A stretch of 9,316 nucleotides of DNA from assembly GCA_029565375.1 (NCBI GenBank), contig JAKQOF010000052.1, positions 1 to 9,316 of the forward strand, given 5' to 3'. The position numbers and the translations under genes are program-made. The stretch comes from a bacterium. Its GTDB lineage: Bacteria > Patescibacteriota > Saccharimonadia > Saccharimonadales > Saccharimonadaceae. The notes under the pieces are model-generated. The model was given only the letters and a program-made list of their open reading frames with translations, was not told the origin of the DNA and did not search any database. Positions 1 to 5,373 of the stretch are shown in pieces (position 1 is the stretch's first letter; each line of letters begins with the position of its first letter).

Positions 1-479
1 GCTACCTTTTCGAGCACGTTCATAAAGCCAAGTTCTTTACCACTGTGATCAGGGTTACGAAGCTTTGAAAAATCGACATAGTAGGATATTTGATAGAGAC
101 ATTCAGATAACGCCATCAACACTCCCCAAATGATAATCGCAGGTACACCAACTAGAGGTACAAAACCAAGCATGGTCATAGCAGGTATGTAGAGCAAATT
201 GCTAAAGAACACACCGCGTTTGGGCCCTTGCGATGCAGTTATTTTGCCGGCGATAAATGACAAACCTATCTTGGCAGTAAAGTATATTAACCAAAACGAT
301 AGAATGAATAGCAAGCTATATCCTGATTGATACAGGTAGACCGACGCGAAGCCAGAGGCAATGTTCATGCCGACAATACGAAGTGTCCGGGATGCATACA
401 ACTCGGCAATTTCAGCAAACGTCGCATAGCGCCAGAAGTGACGATATTCAAATAAGCGAGTGACGAAAGATTGTATCAT
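1..479 (-). CDS. MFS-like multi-pass membrane transporter, N-terminal part (cut by window edge)
   Basis: The frame stays open from an ATG at 479 to the left edge, giving about 159 residues that begin MIQSFVTRLFEYRHFWRY. After a short N-terminal segment come several hydrophobic stretches (around residues 32-60, 60-75, 85-105 and 105-130). Between the second and third lies GKITASQGPKRG, which resembles the cytosolic loop 2-3 motif of major facilitator superfamily carriers (G-x-x-x-D-x-x-G-R-K/R), although the usual Asp is absent. The family call is therefore moderate, and no substrate can be named. The gene diverges from murC across 71 bp. The start was chosen because it is the first ATG after the divergent promoter region; only a weak GGA lies upstream. 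It could also be another polytopic membrane family. Confidence 0.72.
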   Translation of the reverse strand, partial: MIQSFVTRLFEYRHFWRYATFAEIAELYASRTLRIVGMNIASGFASVYLYQSGYSLLFILSFWLIYFTAKIGLSFIAGKITASQGPKRGVFFSNLLYIPAMTMLGFVPLVGVPAIIIWGVLMALSECLYQISYYVDFSKLRNPDHSGKELGFMNVLEKV

Positions 480-495
480 TGTGTTTATGTTTCCA

Positions 496-501
496 ATTTT
501 A
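496..501 (-). promoter_or_regulatory. Possible -10 box for the MFS-like gene
   Basis: Read on the minus strand, the hexamer TAAAAT (five of six matches to TATAAT) lies 16 nt before the ATG at 479, which would leave a 5' leader of about 10 nt. A second candidate, TGTAAT, lies slightly further upstream at 505-510. No convincing -35 element is visible. Low confidence. Confidence 0.25.
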
Positions 502-535
502 TCTATTACACCACAGACCAAGGGTTAGTCGCAAG

Positions 536-544
536 TGATATACT
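536..544 (+). promoter_or_regulatory. Extended -10 promoter of murC, predicting a leaderless mRNA
   Basis: The sequence TGATATACT is an extended -10 element: TG, one base, then TATACT at 539-544 (five of six matches). Only six bases (GGTCGT) separate the hexamer from the murC ATG at 551. Since bacterial transcription normally begins about 7 nt after the -10 box, the start site should fall on or next to the A of the ATG. No Shine-Dalgarno is present, which fits a leaderless transcript. No good -35 element is visible. Confidence 0.6.
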
Positions 545-550
545 GGTCGT

Positions 551-1807
551 ATGAATATTTTCTTCTCTGGCATTGGCGGTGTTGGCGTTGGCCCACTGGC
601 TGAAATTGCTCGTGATGCGGGTTACAACGTTATGGGGTCTGACCTTGAAGTTGGCCTGATGACGAAAAAGTTACAGGCTGAAGGCATTAACGTGCATATT
701 GGCCCTCAAGATGGCAGTTTTCTTCAAAAAGCCCACGAGCAACAAGCCATTGACTGGTTTGTATACACGCCGGCGCTCAAAGATGACCATCCAGAGTTCC
801 TCCTCGCAAAAAAGCTTGGGATTAAAACAGCTAAACGGGGCGAGCTACTAGCTCATATTATCCAAGAGAAGCAGTTAAAGCTCATTGCTGTCAGCGGAAC
901 GCACGGCAAAACGACCACGACAGGTATGCTTATCTGGACGCTACAGCAACTTGGCATTCCTGTGAGCTACTCAATTGGAACGACGATTTCTTTCGGGCCG
1001 AGTGGTCACTATGATCCTTCAAGCGAATACTTTGTATATGAGTGTGACGAATTCGATCGCAATTTCTTATTGTTCACACCATATATCTCGCTTATATCGT
1101 CTGTTGATTATGATCACCCAGACACCTACCCGACGAAAGACGAGTACACGTCGGCGTTCCGTCAGTTTATTCATCAATCGAAAGCGACTGTCTTGTGGCA
1201 AAAAGATGCAGAGTATCTTGAAACAAAAGAAACGAACGCATGGGCACTGCAAGAAGATGAAGTGTTAGGGCTTGCCCTTCCCGGAGAACACAACCGTCGT
1301 AACGGGACGCTTGTCCTGAAAGTTCTTGAGCGGCTTCATCTTGGAGAAAATAATGATAATCGTCTGGCACTAGAATCCTTTCCAGGGACAGACCGTCGTT
1401 TCGAAAAACTGGCAGACAATTTGTACAGCGATTATGGACATCATCCGGTTGAGATTGCCGCTACATTGCAGCTTGCGCGCGAGGTATCACAACACGTCGT
1501 CTTGGTGTATCAGCCACACCAAAATGTTCGCCAACACGAACTGCGCGGTGAGTATATAGACCAATTCGAACTAGCTGATACAATTTATTGGCTACCCACC
1601 TACCTGTCGCGCGAAGACCCTGACTTACCAATTCTAGATCCGCAACAACTGGTTCAGACAATTAACAATAAAGACGATATCCATGAAGCCACGATGAATG
1701 ACGAACTATGGCAGCATATTCAAGACGCTCGTCGTGATGGTGCACTTGTACTATGTATGGGCGCTGGTACGATTGACGGTTGGGTGAGAAAAAAACTGAC
1801 GGATTAG
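551..1807 (+). CDS. murC: UDP-N-acetylmuramate--L-alanine ligase (MurC-type Mur ligase)
   Basis: A cytosolic ATP-dependent ligase that adds the first amino acid of the peptidoglycan stem peptide to UDP-MurNAc. Visible motifs: the N-terminal nucleotide-binding GIGGVG (7-12), the Mur ligase P-loop GTHGKTTTT (116-124), the ECDEFD region (164-169), YDHPDTY (187-193, with the conserved His), GEHNRRN (245-251), DRRFE (281-285) and the C-terminal DYGHHPVEIAATL (294-306). The GHHP form is typical of MurC, whereas Mpl usually has AHHP. At 418 residues it is shorter than the roughly 490 of E. coli MurC, mostly in loops. It is a single-gene unit with its own promoter; its stop overlaps the stop of the opposing gene by 4 bp. 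Mpl, the related murein-tripeptide ligase, is the main alternative. Confidence 0.88.
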   Translation: MNIFFSGIGGVGVGPLAEIARDAGYNVMGSDLEVGLMTKKLQAEGINVHIGPQDGSFLQKAHEQQAIDWFVYTPALKDDHPEFLLAKKLGIKTAKRGELLAHIIQEKQLKLIAVSGTHGKTTTTGMLIWTLQQLGIPVSYSIGTTISFGPSGHYDPSSEYFVYECDEFDRNFLLFTPYISLISSVDYDHPDTYPTKDEYTSAFRQFIHQSKATVLWQKDAEYLETKETNAWALQEDEVLGLALPGEHNRRNGTLVLKVLERLHLGENNDNRLALESFPGTDRRFEKLADNLYSDYGHHPVEIAATLQLAREVSQHVVLVYQPHQNVRQHELRGEYIDQFELADTIYWLPTYLSREDPDLPILDPQQLVQTINNKDDIHEATMNDELWQHIQDARRDGALVLCMGAGTIDGWVRKKLTD

Positions 1808-2181
1808 TCTGTTGAAGATGATGCGCCGATATCAAGTACGTCGGGATCAAGCGGATCGCCGCTGAAGGCATCGACTGCTTTTGCCTTTGTCGCCTGCTTG
1901 TCGTAGACTGATCGAAACTCATTGATTGCATTTGTATCGAGTGGACCTGAGGCTGAGTAATCTTGAAAATCACCGTCGTTATTCACCGCCTGACTTGTCA
2001 CGGTCTTATAACCCGGTCGGCTAAGGTCAAGTTGTGCCGCGCCGCTGCTGTTATAGAGCGCCATACTGATACTGACGAGACCAAGCGCAATAAAAATACT
2101 CAACACAATCAACAAAAGTAGACGATGATGCCCCCAAAACGTTGATTTTTCTTCCTGCAGTACTTCTTCAGGGTTGTTCAT
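1804..2181 (-). CDS. Single-pass membrane protein of unknown function
   Basis: A 125-residue protein that I do not recognise. It has a short polar N-terminus, MNNPEEVLQEEKSTFWGHHR, one strong transmembrane helix (about 20-42, LLLLIVLSIFIALGLVSISM), and an acidic, probably extracytosolic tail (43-125) rich in Asp, Ser and Ala with no cysteines and no known motif. The basic HHR just before the helix, with the longer tail after it, suggests N-in/C-out topology, though the N-terminus also carries several acidic residues. Its ATG shares one base with the stop of the upstream gene (TAATG at 2179-2183), so the two are probably cotranslated and may act together at the cell surface. The 3' end overlaps murC by 4 bp, so no terminator fits between them. 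Confidence 0.75.
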   Translation of the reverse strand: MNNPEEVLQEEKSTFWGHHRLLLLIVLSIFIALGLVSISMALYNSSGAAQLDLSRPGYKTVTSQAVNNDGDFQDYSASGPLDTNAINEFRSVYDKQATKAKAVDAFSGDPLDPDVLDIGASSSTD

Positions 2182-2720
2182 TAGTTTGTACCGCCATTAC
2201 TTGCGAAATCAGTTGCGAAAGCATCAAACGTCAACTTATAAGTATCAATATACTGATGTAATGTCACGACATCATTATGAACTTGCGCGCGTTTGACCCG
2301 TGCACTTGCCACAGCGTCGTAGAAAGCGACAGGTTCTTTGCTGCAATCAATTTTTAGTGCAGACGAAAGTTGTTCTTCGTAGGTTTTGTAGTCGTTTTGA
2401 AAATTGAGTAGCGCGGATCCGTAGGTTTCGGTCACTGATACTAAGTCTTTGGCATTAGCACGATTACTCTCGGCGCGTGCATTAAATCGACTCATCAACT
2501 TTGTTGTCATTGATAAGTAAATTTGTCCACGATTCACCCGCAACAATGCATCACTTGCATGGAGTTGTGTCAGTGTGTTTTTTGTACTAACACAGTTGGT
2601 CCGAATCCGATTAATCTGCTCGTCCGTCATTGGAGCAGATTGTGCAGAGGCATGCGCTAAAAGCATCGCAGGTACTAACACTGCAACGAACACGCCTGCT
2701 ATCATTACTATTTTTCGCAT
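2181..2720 (-). CDS. Secreted helical protein of unknown function
   Basis: A 179-residue protein with a clear signal peptide: MRK, a hydrophobic core (4-22), then an A-x-A type site HASA/QSAP, so cleavage is expected after residue 26. The mature part looks mostly helical, with amphipathic stretches at about 31-100 and 100-175, and carries only two cysteines, C43 and C126, which could form a disulphide outside the cell. I recognise no family. It lies first in a two-gene unit with the membrane protein downstream (1-base overlap), which makes a secreted or envelope complex plausible. The ATG at 2720 is supported by the signal peptide beginning immediately and by a -10-like box 7 nt upstream. Confidence 0.8.
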   Translation of the reverse strand: MRKIVMIAGVFVAVLVPAMLLAHASAQSAPMTDEQINRIRTNCVSTKNTLTQLHASDALLRVNRGQIYLSMTTKLMSRFNARAESNRANAKDLVSVTETYGSALLNFQNDYKTYEEQLSSALKIDCSKEPVAFYDAVASARVKRAQVHNDVVTLHQYIDTYKLTFDAFATDFASNGGTN

Positions 2721-2727
2721 TACATCT

Positions 2728-2733
2728 ATTATC
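2728..2733 (-). promoter_or_regulatory. -10 box of the secreted-protein operon, predicting a near-leaderless mRNA
   Basis: On the minus strand GATAAT (five of six matches) lies 7 nt before the ATG at 2720, inside the 25-bp gap after mutY. The 12-mer ATAATAGATGTA covering its end and the spacer is identical to the one upstream of msrA (3556-3567). No Shine-Dalgarno sequence is visible, so this start most likely belongs to a leaderless transcript, separate from or in addition to read-through from mutY. Confidence 0.5.
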
Positions 2734-2745
2734 GCCTGTGAATGG

Positions 2746-3546
2746 CTATTTGGTCAAATGATAATATCCGCTCGTTAACGTGACAAGGCCTTCTTTTTGC
2801 AGTACAGCAAGTGCACCGTCAAACCGTTCGTCAGCAACAACATCCTCACGAAGTTCGTCGTGCGTCAGATCAGCTTTTGTGAGCGTACGAATAATTTGTC
2901 CACGCACCTCACGGACACTACCTTTTAGCGCAGGCTGCTTTTTGTAATGTGCACTCTTATCAAGCTGTCCACTACCCTGTTTTTTTAAATAGCTTCCGTA
3001 ATCCATGAGTGCCCAGAACCACTGCCGAGGATGTTCAGTATCGGCAGTCTCGCCAACTACTTTACGCAACTCGTCGTCAGTAACTAGGTGCGAGTCTGCG
3101 AAAAAGTGCTGAAAATACACGGTACGAATATTGGTTTCGATAAAGCCTGCAGGCTGGTTAAACCCGTAGGCAAGAATTGCTCCTGCTGTGTTGGGCCCAA
3201 TACCTGGTAGCGAAACAAGTCCTTCAAACGTCGATGGAACATGACCATCAAAGTCAGTCATAATCTTGGCTGCGGCATCATGAAGAAACTTGGCTCGGCG
3301 ATTGTACCCAAGGCCATTCCACAACGCGATAATATCACCAAGAGGTGCGGTAGCGAGTGCGAAAACATCTGGGTAGCGATCAATAAAGTCCTGATATTTA
3401 GGAATAACGCGATCGACCTGTGTTTGTTGGAGCATAAGCTCACTCACCATAATCTTATATGGGTCGTCAGTCTGGCGCCACGGCATATCACGGTACAGCT
3501 CACGTCCCTTTTGCCATACTAATTCCTGAAACGCCTGTTTATCCAT
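2746..3546 (-). CDS. mutY: MutY-like A/G-specific adenine DNA glycosylase lacking the Fe-S cluster
   Basis: A base-excision repair glycosylase of the HhH-GPD superfamily, expected to remove adenine mispaired with 8-oxoguanine. From the ATG at 3546 it has 266 residues: SELMLQQTQV (35-44) with the MutY catalytic Glu as E36, GLGYNRRA (78-85), the helix-hairpin-helix LPGIGPNTAGAIL (113-125), and FIETNIRTV (135-143) where the family normally has the catalytic Asp (E137 here). LMDYG (180-184) aligns with the position just before the [4Fe-4S] cysteines, yet the protein has no cysteine at all. The C-terminal NUDIX-like domain of classical MutY is missing; residues 209-266 look like a small winged-helix domain. 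An in-frame extension to 3684 is rejected because it runs into msrA and over the promoter. Substrate specificity is uncertain. Confidence 0.82.
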   Translation of the reverse strand: MDKQAFQELVWQKGRELYRDMPWRQTDDPYKIMVSELMLQQTQVDRVIPKYQDFIDRYPDVFALATAPLGDIIALWNGLGYNRRAKFLHDAAAKIMTDFDGHVPSTFEGLVSLPGIGPNTAGAILAYGFNQPAGFIETNIRTVYFQHFFADSHLVTDDELRKVVGETADTEHPRQWFWALMDYGSYLKKQGSGQLDKSAHYKKQPALKGSVREVRGQIIRTLTKADLTHDELREDVVADERFDGALAVLQKEGLVTLTSGYYHLTK

Positions 3547-3552
3547 CACTCT

Positions 3553-3558
3553 AGTATA
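3553..3558 (-). promoter_or_regulatory. -10 box of mutY, half of a symmetric bidirectional promoter
   Basis: Read on the minus strand the hexamer is TATACT (five of six matches), followed by exactly six bases (AGAGTG) and then the mutY ATG at 3546. It shares the four bases TATA (3555-3558) with the msrA -10 on the other strand. Transcription should start at or beside the start codon, giving a leaderless mRNA. No -35 element is visible. Confidence 0.58.
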
Positions 3559-3560
3559 AT
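3555..3560 (+). promoter_or_regulatory. -10 box of msrA, half of a symmetric bidirectional promoter
   Basis: A perfect TATAAT is followed by six bases (AGATGT) and the msrA ATG at 3567. The two opposed hexamers are mirror images around position 3556.5, and the two start codons are equidistant from that point. Only 20 bp separate the start codons, leaving no room for Shine-Dalgarno sites in either direction, and none is seen. Confidence 0.65.
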
Positions 3561-3566
3561 AGATGT

Positions 3567-4097
3567 ATGACAACATATGTGATTGCAGGTGGATGCTTTT
3601 GGTGCTTGGATGCGGTGTACCGCAGATTGAAGGGCATAACGGACGTTGTGAGTGGTTATGCTGGTGGTGATACCAAACACCCAACGTACGAACAAGTATC
3701 GACCGGGCTAACAGGACACGCTGAGGCGGTCAGTATTAGTTTTGATGAGAAAGTTATTCCAGCGACGGATATCCTTGACTTGTTTTTCCTGATCCATGAC
3801 CCCACGACCCTAAATCGTCAAGGTAACGACGTGGGCACGCAGTATCGCTCGGCAATGTATCACAAAGACGACGTACAGAGAAAGGCATTTGAAGCTGCAG
3901 TTGAACGCGCCAAAGCGCACTGGGATGATCCAATCGTGACTGAAGTCGAGAAGCTTGATGTCTTTTACGAAGCGGAAGATTATCACCAAGATTACTTTAA
4001 TAATAACCCTGGCAATGGTTACTGCTCGATTGTCATAGAACCAAAAATTGTCAAAGCCCGCAGTGCCTACGCTAAATGGTTTAAGGAGAACGCATAA
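3567..4097 (+). CDS. msrA: Peptide-methionine (S)-S-oxide reductase MsrA
   Basis: Repairs oxidised methionine in proteins by reducing the S-sulfoxide, normally using thioredoxin. The 176 residues match the standard MsrA core: GGCFWC (8-13) with catalytic C10, SGYAGG (29-34), GHAEAVS (50-56) with the acid Glu E53, NDVGTQYRS (87-95) with D88 and Y93, and the C-terminal EDYHQDYF then NPGNGYC (137-153). C13 and C153 are candidates for the resolving cysteine. There is no signal peptide, so it should be cytosolic. It is the first gene of a three-gene operon; its stop overlaps the next ATG by one base. The start is set by the MTTYVIAGGCFW N-terminus and by the -10 box six bases upstream, implying leaderless translation. 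Confidence 0.95.
   Translation: MTTYVIAGGCFWCLDAVYRRLKGITDVVSGYAGGDTKHPTYEQVSTGLTGHAEAVSISFDEKVIPATDILDLFFLIHDPTTLNRQGNDVGTQYRSAMYHKDDVQRKAFEAAVERAKAHWDDPIVTEVEKLDVFYEAEDYHQDYFNNNPGNGYCSIVIEPKIVKARSAYAKWFKENA
4083..4088 (+). promoter_or_regulatory. Shine-Dalgarno site of the MBL-fold gene
   Basis: AAGGAG lies 8 nt before the ATG at 4097, inside the last codons of msrA. It shows that this genome does use Shine-Dalgarno-driven initiation for an internal operon gene, in contrast to the leaderless first genes. Confidence 0.75.
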
Positions 4098-4732
4098 TGA
4101 AGATCACAAAATACGAACACGCCTGCATGACAATAGAGCAAGACGGTCGATTAATTGTCATCGACCCGGGAGAGTTTACCAGCAGCCTTGCTATTCCAGA
4201 TACTATTGACGCGGTCGTCATTACACACGAACACCAAGATCATTTTGACCCCGATATGTTAGCAGCGATTTATGATAAAAATCCGACATCTGTCTTGATA
4301 TCACTACAGACCATTGTCGAAAAAATGCCGGATCATCAATCTAAAGCGGTTGCTCCTGGAGATACTGTCACCGTCGGACCGTTCACACTTGAGTTCTTTG
4401 GTGGCACACACGCAGAGATTCATAATAGTATTGCGTTGATTGATAACCTTGGCGTACTTATCAATGACTCCTTTTACTATCCAGGTGATTCGTTTGCACT
4501 CCCGCACCGTCACGTAGAACTCTTAGCACTGCCTGCAAGTGGACCTTGGTTTAAGACAAGCGACGCTGTGGACTTTATGACTGCAGTAAAGCCAACGATC
4601 GTTTTTCCCGTGCATGATATTCACAATTCATCACATGGCCAAGCTCTCTTCCATCGAATTGTTGGTGGATTCGCTAGCAAGATTGGAACGACCTACACGC
4701 CCTTAGCCATCACGCAAACAATCGATATATAA
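4097..4732 (+). CDS. UlaG-like metallo-beta-lactamase-fold hydrolase
   Basis: A 211-residue cytosolic protein of the metallo-beta-lactamase superfamily. Visible metal ligands are THEHQDH (43-49: H44, H46, D48, H49), H105 in GGTHAE, D131 in YYPGDS and H173 in FPVHD, so both metal sites appear intact. The N-terminal pattern MKITKYEHACMTIE...IVIDPG is characteristic of the UlaG/YtnP-like branch, whose members are often annotated as Zn-dependent hydrolases of unknown substrate. The sequence does not reveal the substrate. It sits between msrA and a DNA glycosylase in one operon (TAATG overlap at each end), with its own strong Shine-Dalgarno site. Possible roles include a phosphodiesterase or lactonase; its neighbours hint at stress or damage response, which is only context. 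Confidence 0.85.
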   Translation: MKITKYEHACMTIEQDGRLIVIDPGEFTSSLAIPDTIDAVVITHEHQDHFDPDMLAAIYDKNPTSVLISLQTIVEKMPDHQSKAVAPGDTVTVGPFTLEFFGGTHAEIHNSIALIDNLGVLINDSFYYPGDSFALPHRHVELLALPASGPWFKTSDAVDFMTAVKPTIVFPVHDIHNSSHGQALFHRIVGGFASKIGTTYTPLAITQTIDI

Positions 4733-5373
4733 TGACGGATAGTTTACACACAGAACAGCTAAAAAAAGCGGCTCATTATTTGTCGCAAAGCGACCCACTG
4801 CTTAGTACGGTCATTGCTCGCGCAGGCATTGCAACAATAACACCGCATAACAACTACTACCAAGAGTTGGTTGAGAGTATCGTATCACAACAATTAAGTG
4901 TCAAAGCCGCTGCAACAATTTTGAAACGGTTTATCGCACTGTTTCCGGATGGCCCGTTTCCAACACCCGAGAAAATTCTTGAAAAGGACATCGAGGATTT
5001 GCGTGCTGTCGGATTATCCCGTCAAAAAGCATCATACATTCAAGACCTGGCTTTAAAAGTACTGGAAGGATCTGTCCAGTTTGAGCACCTGGATACACTC
5101 ACTAACGATGCAGTCATTACCGAACTGACAAAAATAAAAGGCGTGGGCGTGTGGACGGTACATATGTTTCTTATTTTTTGTATGGGCCGTTTGGACGTTC
5201 TGCCTGTTGGAGATCTGGGAATTAAGAATGGCATTCAAAAACTCTACGGACTTGACCACTCTCCAACGATCAGTGAGATGCAGAACATTGCCGTGAAGAA
5301 TAAATGGTCACCCTATGAGTCAGTTGCCAGTTGGTACATTTGGCACTCACTCGACAACAAGCCGTCGCTATAA
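4732..5373 (+). CDS. AlkA/Mag-like DNA-3-methyladenine glycosylase II
   Basis: A 213-residue HhH-GPD DNA glycosylase, expected to excise alkylated bases such as 3-methyladenine. Landmarks: ESIVSQQLSVKAA (48-60), VGLSRQKA (93-100), the helix-hairpin-helix KIKGVGVWTVHMFL (134-147) and LPVGDLGIKNG (157-167), where D161 is the expected catalytic Asp and W141 a conserved family residue. The size matches the short bacterial/yeast Mag-type enzymes without the extra N-terminal domain of E. coli AlkA (about 280 residues). There are no cluster cysteines. It is translated through a TAATG overlap with the MBL gene and has no clear Shine-Dalgarno, so coupling is likely. Its stop abuts the stop of the opposing NUDIX-TM2 gene. 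The exact lesion specificity cannot be read from sequence. Confidence 0.88.
   Translation: MTDSLHTEQLKKAAHYLSQSDPLLSTVIARAGIATITPHNNYYQELVESIVSQQLSVKAAATILKRFIALFPDGPFPTPEKILEKDIEDLRAVGLSRQKASYIQDLALKVLEGSVQFEHLDTLTNDAVITELTKIKGVGVWTVHMFLIFCMGRLDVLPVGDLGIKNGIQKLYGLDHSPTISEMQNIAVKNKWSPYESVASWYIWHSLDNKPSL

Noticed and set aside
131..140. Search for tRNA, rRNA, CRISPR repeats, inverted-repeat ends or transposase genes over the whole window
   Set aside because: Nothing with the required structure was seen. Genes fill nearly the whole window, and the largest gap is about 70 bp. This coordinate is only a placeholder.
975..1268. Plus-strand reading frame of 97 codons inside murC, another frame
   Set aside because: It overlaps the conserved Mur ligase core and its translation is Arg/Ser-rich without any motif.
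3547..3684. In-frame N-terminal extension of the MutY-like protein by 46 residues
   Set aside because: The extension is antisense to the conserved MsrA N-terminus, is low-complexity and His/Ser-rich, and would cross the shared promoter. MDKQAFQELV at 3546 has a -10 box 6 nt upstream and matches where MutY homologues begin.
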